Below, one piece after another: positions 1-10,200 of a DNA stretch of 26,479 nucleotides. The stretch is from EC70 sp018675395 (GTDB taxonomy: Bacteria > Verrucomicrobiota > Verrucomicrobiia > Verrucomicrobiales > DEV007): positions 1 to 26,479 of the forward strand of contig JABGYE010000021.1 in NCBI GenBank assembly GCA_018675395.1. The letters are read 5' to 3'. Below the pieces are notes generated by a model. The model was not told the origin of the DNA and ran no database searches. It saw only the letters and a list, made by a program, of their open reading frames with translations. Each line of letters begins with the position of its first letter. Positions within the stretch are counted from its first letter, which is position 1. Both the position numbers and the translations under genes were made by a program.

Positions 1-681
1 CTCACAGATCAGGGAGAAACTTGTCTAGACATCGGAGCCAATTACGGTCTCATGTCCGGTCTCTTGGCTCTGGCCTCAGGGCCCACAGGTAAAGTAATAT
101 CATTCGAAGCTCACTCAGAAATAGCCAAAGAGCTTAAAGATATTACTGAATCATGGGAATCAAATCATCGAATCGCCACCATCAAAATTGAAAATTCTGC
201 AGTATCGCATCAGGACGGGGAATCGGAACTAAATATCCCAGAAAATTTTCATTCTAATAGAGGTTCAGCAAAGTTAGTAGAAAGCAATTCAGGGTCCTCG
301 AATGAAAAAAGGATAAAGACACAAATGGTCTGCTTAGACAATTATTTTGAGCAATCCGAGGAATCGATTGGAACCTGTAAGATCGATATTGAGGGACATG
401 AAAAATCAGCTCTAATTGGGGCAAAAAAATTACTTAAAGACCAGAGGCTCCGTGACATAATCTATGAGGATCATAATGGTTATCCATCAGAGGTGGGAAC
501 TTTCCTTGAAAGTTTTGGATATGAAATCTTCCTCATTAGAAAAGGTCTTTTCAAGCCTCTATTAATGGATCCGGACACAACTCCGTATGAACTTCCCAAC
601 TACTTAGCCACACATTCACCTCAAAGAGCAAAGAAACGCCTCTCTTCAATGGGATACAAAGTTCTGAGAAAAATTGAATAG
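1..681 (+). CDS. FkbM-family SAM-dependent methyltransferase, 5' end cut by window edge
   Basis: The open frame runs from base 1 without a stop, and the SAM-binding motif I (LDIGANYG) is encoded by bases 28-51, ahead of the first ATG at 52. That ATG is therefore internal and the true start lies outside the window. After motif I come the acidic motif (ISFEAH) and the FkbM-type motif KIDIEGHEKSALIGA near bases 378-425. FkbM enzymes O-methylate hydroxyl groups, often on sugars, so a role in decorating the neighbouring polysaccharide is a reasonable inference. It is the only + strand gene in the EPS block and converges on the Stealth gene with about 20 bases between stops. I saw no hairpin in that gap. 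The family call is firm; the substrate is unknown. Confidence 0.85.
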   Translation, partial: LTDQGETCLDIGANYGLMSGLLALASGPTGKVISFEAHSEIAKELKDITESWESNHRIATIKIENSAVSHQDGESELNIPENFHSNRGSAKLVESNSGSSNEKRIKTQMVCLDNYFEQSEESIGTCKIDIEGHEKSALIGAKKLLKDQRLRDIIYEDHNGYPSEVGTFLESFGYEIFLIRKGLFKPLLMDPDTTPYELPNYLATHSPQRAKKRLSSMGYKVLRKIE

Positions 682-701
682 TCCCAGTTAAAGGCTTTTC
701 T

Positions 702-1787
702 TTATTTTGTACGCTCGAACGATGAAGGTTCAGGGAAAAGATCAGACATAAATGCCCGGAATCGGCTGATCTCAGATTCAGGAATCTCGACTCCTCTCTC
801 TTCTTGAATACAAAATGCTTTACTCCGCAAACCTTGAACCCGTTTAACAACTTTCTTATTATTGAGCGGTGATGATCCCCAGCGGAACATGTCCTTCTCA
901 AGCAATTTTGGAGGAACAAGGTCTGCCTCTTTCTGATAAGAAGCCGCATATGGAATCAAAAAGCTATGTATGGCAACCATCTTTGTTGAACGAAACTTTG
1001 AAGACCGAGTCTCTTCCAATGCATCGGGAAAAATGCTCTCAGCGCTTTTTAACAATTCCTTATTATGCGCATAAGGCCGATGCATCACAGTTAACCGGGC
1101 CCGTTTAATAAACTTTTGGTCAAGTAACTTGTTAGCGTTTCTATGACCTGCGTAATCACCCTCCTCTTGCGAACTCGGTGAACCTTTGGGTGATAATGCG
1201 CGCCCTAATCTAACTCTAAGGAATCCATCAGAAGTGAAAAAATCATCCACTCCCATATTACTACGAAGAAAGAAATCATCATTAAAATAAATAAACCGAT
1301 CGCTCAAATCTGGAATATTGAAGAAATAAGATTCGATAGCCTGAGTATTATAATTCGGGTAATGCTCTTTGTTAGTAATGATATCTTCGGCTTGGATCAC
1401 ACGTATCTTGGGATGATTCACGTCTAACCAGTCTGGAACTTGCCCATCAACAACGATATGCACGTACCTGACCCCACTCAAATGAGTGTCTACCGAACGT
1501 AAAGAATAACGCAACTCATCAAGGGTCATTTTTGGAGCAAGGGTCTGCAACTCAATGCAACAGTAATCATCTCTTTGTTCTGAACGCAGTACCTCCTCTC
1601 GCTTCGCTGCCCAAATAGCATCGCTAGGATCACTCCACAAATACACAATATCAATATCCCAAACATTTTGCCTAGGACCACGCCGATACCGAGTGAATAG
1701 GTGTCGCAATTCGGCGATTCCAGAAACTATCACTACTCGTAATATTTCATAAATACGCGCAATGCTCTTTTTTATACTAATAAACAA
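702..1787 (-). CDS. Stealth-family sugar-phosphate transferase (capsular polysaccharide phosphotransferase)
   Basis: This 361-aa protein shows all four Stealth conserved regions. CR1 is DIDIVYLWSDPSDAIW (residues 45-59). CR2 covers about 90-195 and includes DELRYSLRSVD, VHIVVDGQVPDWL and RFIYFNDDFF. CR3 is about 235-285 (HRPY...FRST). CR4 ends with LFPEPSSFE at 350-358. Characterised Stealth enzymes transfer hexose-1-phosphate from a nucleotide sugar and build phosphodiester-linked capsules, such as the ManNAc-1-phosphate polymer of meningococcus serogroup A. CR1 has WSDPSD where WVDGSD is usual, a small oddity. The start codon is TTG with AGG about 10 bases upstream; no in-frame ATG precedes CR1, so TTG is the best choice. 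It is the last minus-strand gene of the EPS block in the window. Confidence 0.88.
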   Translation of the reverse strand: MFISIKKSIARIYEILRVVIVSGIAELRHLFTRYRRGPRQNVWDIDIVYLWSDPSDAIWAAKREEVLRSEQRDDYCCIELQTLAPKMTLDELRYSLRSVDTHLSGVRYVHIVVDGQVPDWLDVNHPKIRVIQAEDIITNKEHYPNYNTQAIESYFFNIPDLSDRFIYFNDDFFLRSNMGVDDFFTSDGFLRVRLGRALSPKGSPSSQEEGDYAGHRNANKLLDQKFIKRARLTVMHRPYAHNKELLKSAESIFPDALEETRSSKFRSTKMVAIHSFLIPYAASYQKEADLVPPKLLEKDMFRWGSSPLNNKKVVKRVQGLRSKAFCIQEERGVEIPESEISRFRAFMSDLFPEPSSFERTK

Positions 1788-1858
1788 TTTTTCTACCTAA
1801 TCACATGAGCTCAACAGAATATCTAGTCATTTTAAGTTTCATTAAAACAAATCAATTA

Positions 1859-3817
1859 TTAATTCAGAGGCTCCTCCAAACGCATCAACAGATGATTAGC
1901 ACTTCTGAGCCCATCACTTGCTCTGTGCCCCTGAGGCGCACCTTCAACGAAAAATTGAGGGACCGCTATGAATTTTGCTGCTGCCCCTTTGGCTTTTTCA
2001 TATGCATCTTCTAAGTGACCTCTGCTTGCCAAAAAATGAGCCAAATCAAGTTCATAAAGAGCCAATTCCTCCCGCGGTTCATATTTTGTTGGGGCAATCT
2101 CAATAGCGTTTTCAAAGTATAATCGGGCACGCTTCCAATGACTCATGCTGTCCATGGGATTGGAATGCCATGCAAGGAACATCTCACAACCTCCAGCGCT
2201 CATCTTTGCCCTCCAATCCAATGGATTAATATTGATCACCTTTTGGAAAGCATCCAATGCATTGGTTATATATCCAATACGAACGATAGCGGGAATCTCA
2301 GAATTTTTCTTCTCATAGCGAATCCGTCCAAGCTCTTTGAGCGGCTCCGGATTTAATGGATCCATTTCCGACGCCTCGTGCAAAAATGAAATTGCAGCAG
2401 ATGAATCGTTTTGACTAACCTGATCCTTGGCCTTTTGCATTAACCAAGAAGAAGGCGCTAGGTTCCAGGCCATTATCAGAATTGAAAGGCCACACAAAGC
2501 TGATGCCCACGCAGCGATTGAAGTAACCATGGGTCTTCTGTCACCTGAACGACCCGAGCTTGCCATAATTGATAAACAAAAAATAATGGGTATGCCAGTT
2601 GCAAAGATTCTAATATGAAAATCAACACATGCATGAACGGCATGCGCTGAAATCACAGCAATGGATCCAACCAAAAGGGCATAACTTAATCGGCCTGATC
2701 GATCAACGGAACCTTCATATATAGCCACATAATTTCTTACTCGACGGACAGCACAAAAAAAGTGCGCCCATATCGTTAAAAGAACAAGTCCAAGACCAAT
2801 TAGTCCATATTCCGCGCCCTGCTGTAAATAATCATTATGAGTAAACCGAGGGTCCCTCTGATGGAAAGGCGCATGGCTTGGGCGGTACTGCAAATACTTG
2901 TATTGGAATGTTCGAGATCCGGTCCCAACTAATGGAGACTCCATCCATTGGTCCACGGCCCCTGCCCTAAAATTTGAACGTGATGAATCTGCAAAGAAAT
3001 CATCTACCGAATCAATTCGATTACTAAAACCTTTAATCATCCAAGTGCCTGCTACCAACAAAACACAAATGATTCCCAGTATCATAAACGCTATCTTACC
3101 GTTCATTTTCCACTGCCTTTTTATTATCCGGACATTAAAGAACAGATAAAATCCGAACAATATTATCAACCCAAATGGCAGAGCAATGAAACTGCCTCGG
3201 CTCTGACTCATGACAATTCCGGAAAGAGAAATCACAAAAATAATTGCGCACGGAATCCGAACGGCAAGGCCTCTGGAAAACAGGGCTAGAGAAGCGGTCA
3301 TGATTGCTACTATTTGCATGAAACCAGCAAAGTGTGGACTGGCATTATAAAAACCACTCGGCCTCTCAAGCTGCCCACCAAGGCCAACCCGGTCATAGCC
3401 CGGAAGAATATGAAAACTCTTAAACTCTAGCTGATAAATAGCCACGCATACATTTGCTAATCCGATTAACAAGAAGAGACCAACGATAATGGACCTATGC
3501 CGTTTAGTATTTGCAGCACTAAAAAATACATAAGCCCCGAACAAAACTAACATCAGAATGATGTCCAACCTGCCAAGATATTGAACAGGAGAATTAATGG
3601 CCCGCAGAACCATATAAATAAACAAGGATAAAACTGAGATACTACAGGCAAGAGATGCGCTTTCAGCCCTCCCTCTGAAAGCAAACGGAAGAAATAAGAA
3701 ACCAAGGCTCAGCAATAGGAGCCCTGGCCATTGGAACACAAGTTTGACTCCTGTGCCAAAAATAGCTAGCCAGAGATATCCAAATATTATGACACAAAAA
3801 GCAAAAGTTTTAAGCAT
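1859..3817 (-). CDS. O-antigen ligase/polymerase family membrane protein with C-terminal TPR region
   Basis: The protein has many membrane segments over residues 1-460 and the Wzy_C/WaaL signature: SQSRGSF, followed by a periplasmic loop with FTHNDYLQQGAEYGLIGLG (His at about 327). A soluble tail from about 465 onward has TPR-like helices, for example AISFLHEASEMDPLNPEPLKEL. The family polymerises lipid-linked repeat units or ligates glycans to lipid or protein. TPR tails are seen in some ligases and protein O-oligosaccharyltransferases. I place the start at the ATG at 3817 (652 aa): it has AAGG nine bases upstream, overlaps the preceding gene by only 8 bases (ATGCTTAA), and lies just before the first membrane helix. 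The longest frame starts at a GTG at 3859 and an ATG also exists at 3838; both give larger overlaps. Ligase versus polymerase cannot be decided from sequence. Confidence 0.85.
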   Translation of the reverse strand: MLKTFAFCVIIFGYLWLAIFGTGVKLVFQWPGLLLLSLGFLFLPFAFRGRAESASLACSISVLSLFIYMVLRAINSPVQYLGRLDIILMLVLFGAYVFFSAANTKRHRSIIVGLFLLIGLANVCVAIYQLEFKSFHILPGYDRVGLGGQLERPSGFYNASPHFAGFMQIVAIMTASLALFSRGLAVRIPCAIIFVISLSGIVMSQSRGSFIALPFGLIILFGFYLFFNVRIIKRQWKMNGKIAFMILGIICVLLVAGTWMIKGFSNRIDSVDDFFADSSRSNFRAGAVDQWMESPLVGTGSRTFQYKYLQYRPSHAPFHQRDPRFTHNDYLQQGAEYGLIGLGLVLLTIWAHFFCAVRRVRNYVAIYEGSVDRSGRLSYALLVGSIAVISAHAVHACVDFHIRIFATGIPIIFCLSIMASSGRSGDRRPMVTSIAAWASALCGLSILIMAWNLAPSSWLMQKAKDQVSQNDSSAAISFLHEASEMDPLNPEPLKELGRIRYEKKNSEIPAIVRIGYITNALDAFQKVININPLDWRAKMSAGGCEMFLAWHSNPMDSMSHWKRARLYFENAIEIAPTKYEPREELALYELDLAHFLASRGHLEDAYEKAKGAAAKFIAVPQFFVEGAPQGHRASDGLRSANHLLMRLEEPLN

Positions 3818-4937
3818 CTGTTTGTACCTTGGATTCATCAATAACACTTTCGAAAGCACTCCTCATTGCGGAAATAAATGCATCCTTAGTATATTTTTTT
3901 TCATAACGGGACCGGGCAAGAGAAGCCATTTTTTCATGCTTATCCTCATTCTTAATTAATTCATTAAGAGCAAAAGAGAATTGCTCACATGATTGCACAT
4001 CGCAGAGCCTACCAGTTTCGCCTTCGACAACTAATTCCGGTATGCCTCTCCAATTAGTTGCAACGATAGGAAGACCGAAAGCCATAGCCTCAATAAGGAC
4101 CAACGGAAAATTTTCAGACTCATAAAATGACGGGAAGAAAAAAGCATATGCTCGCCTATAAAGTTCCCACTTTTCTTCGCCAGTCACCCGACCATGAAGA
4201 ATGATTTGATCATCAAGGTCCAACCTTGATAACTCCGTTTCAAATTCTCTACGTGTATTTTCTTCCTGCCATGCGCCAGCAACATCAAATACGAAATCTG
4301 CACCCAATTGCTTCATCTTCACTGCCGTTCCTATGATGTCCATTACTCCCTTACTTTCACGCAATCCCGCAATAAACAAAATCCTCCTCTTCCCGTCTCC
4401 TTTCTCACATGATCTTTGCTTTAAATCTGAAACATCTAGCCCATTTGAAATGCAAATTCTCTTCTTCACAGGAAAGAAAACATCTTCATTGAGCTGACTC
4501 TCAGATATCTCAATGCCAAGGGTCGCATTGCTAAAAGCGAGCTTTGAAAGAAACCTCAGAGGAAAACTCAAGGATGCAACATACGCAGGAAGCCCCCCCG
4601 CATGATAATGAAAAATAGTATTCTTAGCTAATGGCCGAACAAGCAACAAAAATACCACATCTCTAATGACAGGAGTACGGTTAGGGCTTGCCGGAGGATA
4701 GTACAAACAGCAGGGCCGATTCTTTATTAATATGAACCAAGATTTAATAACGAGTGAAATTAGATGAAATATCTTTCTGATTCTGAAACGGCCAACTTCT
4801 GACTCACTATGACTGTAAGCCATTCTCAAATATCGAACTTTTAATCCTTCCCACCGTTGATCGAACAATTGCTGCATTGCAATGGCCTGACCATGATATG
4901 GTGGCGGCGTCTGACCAACTAGAAGAATCGAATTCAT
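3810..4937 (-). CDS. GT4-family glycosyltransferase
   Basis: This is a 375-aa GT-B fold enzyme. The N-terminus (LLVGQTPPPYHGQA, about 5-18) is a glycine-rich loop typical of retaining GT4 transferases. The C-terminal half starts with the nucleotide-binding strand RILFIAGLRESKGV (185-198) and carries the EX7E motif (E275 and E283) followed by AMAFGLPIVATNWRGIPELV-type residues, which bind the donor sugar nucleotide. It should transfer a hexose or derivative to the lipid-linked repeat unit on the cytoplasmic side of the membrane. Its stop overlaps the start of the downstream ligase by 8 bases, which suggests translational coupling. The particular sugar cannot be read from sequence. Confidence 0.9.
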   Translation of the reverse strand: MNSILLVGQTPPPYHGQAIAMQQLFDQRWEGLKVRYLRMAYSHSESEVGRFRIRKIFHLISLVIKSWFILIKNRPCCLYYPPASPNRTPVIRDVVFLLLVRPLAKNTIFHYHAGGLPAYVASLSFPLRFLSKLAFSNATLGIEISESQLNEDVFFPVKKRICISNGLDVSDLKQRSCEKGDGKRRILFIAGLRESKGVMDIIGTAVKMKQLGADFVFDVAGAWQEENTRREFETELSRLDLDDQIILHGRVTGEEKWELYRRAYAFFFPSFYESENFPLVLIEAMAFGLPIVATNWRGIPELVVEGETGRLCDVQSCEQFSFALNELIKNEDKHEKMASLARSRYEKKYTKDAFISAMRSAFESVIDESKVQTDA

Positions 4938-4979
4938 TTAAAAACGGAAAGTCTTTAGGTAATACTAAATTTTTGAGAA

Positions 4980-5654
4980 CTAATTTTCTTCACCTTTAAC
5001 AACAATATAAGATTTGGGAAAAAGAAAGAAACGCTCGGTAATAATTCTGCAGCCCGGGAACATTGCTTTCAGTTCCCTCTTAGTCATTAATCTAACATCA
5101 TCAACTTGAGCCTTTATCTCCTCCTTAGAGAGCCTGACCCCGGCAAAGAGCTGGCGCAAAGCGAATAATCTGAAAAGAGAATACTGATATTTTTTTGGAA
5201 ACCAGTGGATAAATAAAGCAAACCAATGAGGTTCAACTGGAAAATATTTAGCTGGAGTTTGAATCCATAACTTCTTGCCAAGACGAAGAGCATTCTGTGC
5301 AAACAGTTTCTGTCTCTCCAAATCACCAACATGCTCAATAACACTATTTGAGAACACGATATCATAAGAATTATCCTTCTCATCAGCAAGATCACAACAG
5401 TCCCCGGCACTGGTCCTTATTCTAACTAAATATTCGTCCTGAATAAATTCTAATTTATCCAAATTCACGCAATGGACTTCCAATTCTATAGTGGATTTTT
5501 TCCAAAACTCAGGCTCTCCACCCAAATCAATAATCTTCTCTTTTTTCCTTGGTTTAAGTTCAGCCAAGAACCTAGAAAACCTCCTGCTACGAAATGCAGG
5601 GACTTTCCCATATATCCACGGCACTACGCCTTGCCAAGTTCGATCATCCTTCAT
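4980..5654 (-). CDS. Class I SAM-dependent methyltransferase (type 11-like)
   Basis: This 224-aa protein has the class I Rossmann methyltransferase motifs: motif I EKIIDLGGEPEFW (39-51), an acidic residue after strand 2 (VNLD, 63-66), and the motif IV region YDIVFSNSVIEHVGD (97-111), which is typical of type 11 methyltransferases. The C-terminal part (WIQTPAKYFPVEPHW, then an aromatic-rich stretch) matches methyltransferases found in polysaccharide clusters. It lies 34 bases after the Wzy-like gene and 42 bases before the GT4 gene, so it is probably co-transcribed with both. Likely role: methylation of a sugar or an aglycone in the pathway; the substrate is unknown. A second methyltransferase (FkbM type) lies at the left edge. 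Confidence 0.8.
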   Translation of the reverse strand: MKDDRTWQGVVPWIYGKVPAFRSRRFSRFLAELKPRKKEKIIDLGGEPEFWKKSTIELEVHCVNLDKLEFIQDEYLVRIRTSAGDCCDLADEKDNSYDIVFSNSVIEHVGDLERQKLFAQNALRLGKKLWIQTPAKYFPVEPHWFALFIHWFPKKYQYSLFRLFALRQLFAGVRLSKEEIKAQVDDVRLMTKRELKAMFPGCRIITERFFLFPKSYIVVKGEEN

Positions 5655-5688
5655 GACAATACATTCAAAACCATTATAATCCTTTGAG

Positions 5689-7239
5689 CTATGTGGCCTT
5701 TGACCTCATTGCAAATTCTCCTTCATTCAGCATTCCCCTATCAGGCAGAGCGCCAATATCTTCCTCAACACCTTCATCCTCATCATTAGGGTCCTCTACC
5801 TGCCTATTCATCACGCAAAGGACTGCCAGCATGGACCAAAATGCCACTGCCGCATAAGGCGCTTCAAAAGTGGATTGAAAAAAAGCATTTATAAATCCTG
5901 CCAAAACAAATGCCCAAACAAATGCAAGGCCTGGATCATTTTCACCAACAGATGCACGCAATCTCATCATTCCCAGCCAAAGTTCTCTCACAATTAATAT
6001 GCATAATGGGAGGAAAATCATAAGACCAATGATACCCAACCTGCCAAATATAGTGATTAAAACATTATGCGGATATCTCGCAATAAGAACATCAGTATTA
6101 TGTTCTCCGGTCTGGAAATAAGTCGCATGAAATTTTGTTGATATGTCGGAGCCTAAGCCGAGCCCATACCAAGGGTTCTCTCTCATCACATCCTCAATAA
6201 CCATTTTCCACCAAGTAAATCGCCAGTCCACATTCTCTTGCGCAAATCGTTGCTTGCCACTTCCAATACCGGCTATATCAAAAGACGAAAACTCTTCCAA
6301 AAACTTCTCAAAACGGCCGTCCTTATCCTCGATAACGCGGGACTCCACCAAAGAGAAAATAAAAACAGTTGCAAGAATTCCGGCAAACAAACCAACAACC
6401 AGAAGGCGCCAATGCCCAATTATAAAAAGGGCGCCAACGAATGCGAAAAACGCAAGATAAAATACTGCCTTTCCCTGAGCGAATAACGGCGCAGTGCAAA
6501 AAACGGAAGTGCACAGGTATAGTATCTTCCATAACCCGCTCGAACGAAGGTGTTTAAAATAGCAAAATGCTGAAAATCCTACACAAACAGGTATGAGAGC
6601 GTCGATTGAGGGCATGATCAAAGGAGCTCCACGTACCATGGTCCCATAAAAAACTTTTTGTTCCAAGCCCGGCACTAACAAGAAAGAAGTCAAAATAGTT
6701 AACGCTATGCCTGAAATAATGGGAAGCAACTTCAGTAGATATTGCCGAGTCGGACGGTGCAACATCGATGGAAATACTAGAAAAAAGAATAAACCATAAT
6801 AAACGGTAGCGACATCTTTCATGAGAAAGAAAAAATCAAAGTACTTCCTATCAATCAAGAGATGCGCAAAACCATAAATTTGGAACAACATCACCGGGAC
6901 AGTGAGCGGGTGCCTAGGAAGCACATCATTCTTACCTGCTAAGCACCTAATCAAGTGAAACCCGATCAACAAAAGCAATGTCGCCTCCCCAATGAAAAGA
7001 ATCGATACGAGTCTTTGGTAAGCAAATCCTTTTCCTCCCACGAAATAACACGCACAGACAATTGCGATTGCCCATCCTTCAAATCGATACTGTTTACCAA
7101 CGACTGAAACGAGAACAGCAAAGATTGTAATACCGGCAACTGCAATAGCAGTGCCGTAATTGCCATTGCCGACAGCCTGACCAGTCCAGAGCGCGACCAG
7201 GAGGCCTGCGCCCATCAACACAATAGCTTTAATGTTCAT
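5689..7239 (-). CDS. Wzy/O-antigen ligase-like polytopic membrane protein
   Basis: This 516-aa protein is almost entirely hydrophobic, with roughly 10-12 membrane segments. A large periplasmic loop at about 310-395 carries family motifs: RFTWWKMVIEDVMRENPWYGLGLG and then RYPHNVLITIFGRLGIIGL (His391). The 'GNG/HN' loop and the following G..G helix are typical of Wzy_C/O-antigen ligase proteins. It probably polymerises repeat units delivered by the flippase at 13,395-14,867. It starts at an ATG 58 bases after the beta-helix protein gene. With the TPR-bearing relative at 1859-3817, this cluster has two proteins of the superfamily, so one may be the polymerase and the other a ligase. Which is which is not decidable here. 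Confidence 0.8.
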   Translation of the reverse strand: MNIKAIVLMGAGLLVALWTGQAVGNGNYGTAIAVAGITIFAVLVSVVGKQYRFEGWAIAIVCACYFVGGKGFAYQRLVSILFIGEATLLLLIGFHLIRCLAGKNDVLPRHPLTVPVMLFQIYGFAHLLIDRKYFDFFFLMKDVATVYYGLFFFLVFPSMLHRPTRQYLLKLLPIISGIALTILTSFLLVPGLEQKVFYGTMVRGAPLIMPSIDALIPVCVGFSAFCYFKHLRSSGLWKILYLCTSVFCTAPLFAQGKAVFYLAFFAFVGALFIIGHWRLLVVGLFAGILATVFIFSLVESRVIEDKDGRFEKFLEEFSSFDIAGIGSGKQRFAQENVDWRFTWWKMVIEDVMRENPWYGLGLGSDISTKFHATYFQTGEHNTDVLIARYPHNVLITIFGRLGIIGLMIFLPLCILIVRELWLGMMRLRASVGENDPGLAFVWAFVLAGFINAFFQSTFEAPYAAVAFWSMLAVLCVMNRQVEDPNDEDEGVEEDIGALPDRGMLNEGEFAMRSKAT

Positions 7240-7297
7240 CTAAAATTACCTAAATAGTTTCTCAAGAATTGAATACCGATAATATGGATTACTGCCT

Positions 7298-10200
7298 TCA
7301 AGGCAACCTTTCCATCCTGATACGATAAACTGCCTTGTCGTGCAATCCATCTAGTATTTTCGAACTAAGATCAAGAGCCTTAATGCCTTGATCAAAATTC
7401 AGTAACTCTTCCCAACTATTATTAGGATTCAATCTCTCAAGATTAATTCTATAAAAATAATAGCGTGATTTCAGTACGTTGTACCAAATTTCCGTGCTTT
7501 TACTATTCATTCCCTGAACCGCCATTCCAGGGGCCTTTGTCTTATCGTAAGGATCTCCACCTAATATAAACTCTATGAGATTGGGAACATTGTCTTGGTC
7601 CGGATCCTCATCTCTATCCACGACATCTACTCTTAAACCTGATTGCAGTTCCCACAGATCATGCATTCCATCCCCATCAATATCGATCCATTCGATCGGA
7701 TCAGTTCCTTTCACATACTCAGAAAGATTGCTGATAGAATCAAAATCAAAATCCTCCAAAGCGTCATCTGAAAGAGCATTCATCCTGTTCTTTGACTCCC
7801 AACCGTCTGGCATACCATCAGAATCTGTATCCTTAAGAAAAGGGTCAGTCCCTAGATTTATCTCTGATAAATTAATTAGGCCATCCGAATCCGGATCATC
7901 ATCCGCATCATTCACCAAAGGATTCAGATTATTTTTAACCTCATCCCCATCAGAAATTTTATCATTATCCGTATCAACGGATGCTATGTCTGTTCCATAA
8001 CGAAACTCTTCAAAGTCAGTGAGGCCATCAGAATCAGAATCATTTTCTATTGCGTTCTTAAGGGGATCCCATCCATTAATAATTTCCCAAGAATCGGAAA
8101 GAGAATCCATGTCTGAATCAGGGTTCTGCGCTAAAGTATTGTTTAGGAATTCATCTAGGTTCTTTAACTCGTCTTGATCAGGATCATCATCCGCATCATC
8201 AACTAATGGATCTAACCCATTGATAAATTCCCAACCATCATTCATAAGATCGCCATCAGTATCAGCCCGTTCCGAATTCGTTTTTAATTCCATTTCTTTT
8301 ACCGAATCTAAACCGTCAGAATCAATATCTACGGCCGAATCATCTAGCCTAGGATTCCACCCATTCGATAATTCCCAAGCATCAGTGAGGCCATCACCAT
8401 CCGTATCAGGAACATGAGGATTAGTACGATTAATATATTCCTCAAGATTGGACAAACCATCGGAATCAGAATCTCCTTGCGCAATTTCAATTGCCCCATA
8501 TTCCATCTCCCACCAGTCTGAGATTCCATCATTATCTGAATCATTGGTTAGGGCACCAGATGATTTATATTTACCCAAAAGCATAGCTTCGACTGCTTTT
8601 CTTTCGGCATGATTCAATGGTCTGTCATAAGTTAAGATTTCCGCATGTTCAGCTTTCTGAGATTGCATTCCTCCGATGTGACCAATCCATAAAGGCTCAG
8701 AATTAAATGGAATATGACCCTTGGCTCTTTCTTGCTCAATACCATCTAGGTACAATCTACCTTCCCTATTAATGTCATCATAATATAAAGTCATAATGAC
8801 AAGCTCTTGATCAATTAACTTCCGGTGAGCCCCCACGGAAATTGGATCCTCTGACTGAGTAGAATAAAAATGCAAATGGCCTTGTTCCAGAGTTAACCGG
8901 AAGCCACTCTCCCTCCAAACACTGTTCCCCATCAAGGCAAATTTATCTGAACCTTCATTAATTTTTTTGACTCTAAAAACATTAAATAATGTCCAACCAT
9001 CACTAGCATCTCCCAACACGTCATTGTCACTTGATTTTAAATCACCTGAGCTAAAATCAATTAGAGGATACCCGTTATGAGTTTCATTATTAATGACCGG
9101 CGCTTGATGATTGAAAGGTGTATCTAGTTGGTTTTGCTTCAGTCGCCAGTCCTGCCAACTCGTAATTCTGCCTACATTCTCAGTCTTCATAGGGACGCCT
9201 GACTTTAACCACATCGTTAAACCATCTTCTGGAACACTCAGCTGCAACTGATCCGCAACTGTAGGCTCTGTATTTAATTTGTATTCTTCAAGATTAGTGA
9301 AACTGTCCTCATCAGGATCCATTAAGGAATCCTCAAACAGAGGGTTGATACCATGGGCCAATTCCCAGCCATCAGGGATTCCGTCTCCGTCAGTGTCTGG
9401 CCTTTGTGGGTTTGTAGATCTCTGGTACTCAACAATGTTTTCAAGGCCATCCGAATCAGTATCCTCGTTAGCATCTTCCGAAGTCCAATCTAACCCATTG
9501 GACTTCTCCCAAGCGTCTGGCATACCATCATTATCTGAATCATCTTCACCATCGAAAATCAATTGCACGAATGGACCTTTGATTTCCTGATAACTAACAC
9601 CAGTTGTCTTGCGAATAAGATCATCTAATTCAGGATTGAATGGATTAAAGAATGAAGAGTGCTTACCAATCAGAACACTGTTATTATCCTGACCCCGGCC
9701 TCTCCACTCATTCCAATTTAAAAACTCTATAACAAAATCTTCTGCTCTCTTGCCTGGACCGTACCAATGAAAGTTACCACGGGTAGGCTTTCCCGAGAGA
9801 TACGTATTCTTTTCCCATACATTTCCAGCCTTAAGGAAATCATCATACGTGTCCCAACCAAATGAGCCATACTGAAGACCATTATAGCCTCCATTGGGCA
9901 TGACCATCACGTTATTATGAATGTGATTTCCTTCTGCGGTATGTTCACCACATATACCATTAATGTATTGAGGGCGGAACTGATTAATTATCGAAAGCCC
10001 GCCCCCACGCGCACCATTAGCCGGAGAAGCCTCAAAGTAATTATGATGGATGTTAGCATTTTCCGCATTTTGTATAACAAAAGGAACGCCCCATAAAAGA
10101 CCTCCCCTTGGATCTAACCCATTCCAACGCAGAATATTGTTGCGAATTTCACAGCCGCAGCTCAACTCATATATCAATCCTTCCCAGGAATTAAATTCGC

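Noticed and set aside
551..949. 132-aa minus-strand open frame across the FkbM/Stealth junction
   Set aside because: It overlaps both conserved genes and has no family motif.
5114..5410. 98-aa minus-strand open frame
   Set aside because: It lies entirely inside the SAM methyltransferase gene in another frame; the methyltransferase motifs are in the other frame.
7545..8542. Regular spacing of similar short strings, CRISPR-like at first glance
   Set aside because: The period of about 130 bases and codon-level divergence are explained by protein modules; there are no identical repeats with unique spacers.
7575..9590. Ser/Pro-rich open frames on the + strand (7575-8000, 8220-8417, 9279-9590)
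   Set aside because: They are antisense to the Asp/Gly-rich DxDxDG modules; GAT/GAC-rich repeats read backwards give long Ser-rich frames. No independent start signals or recognisable domains.
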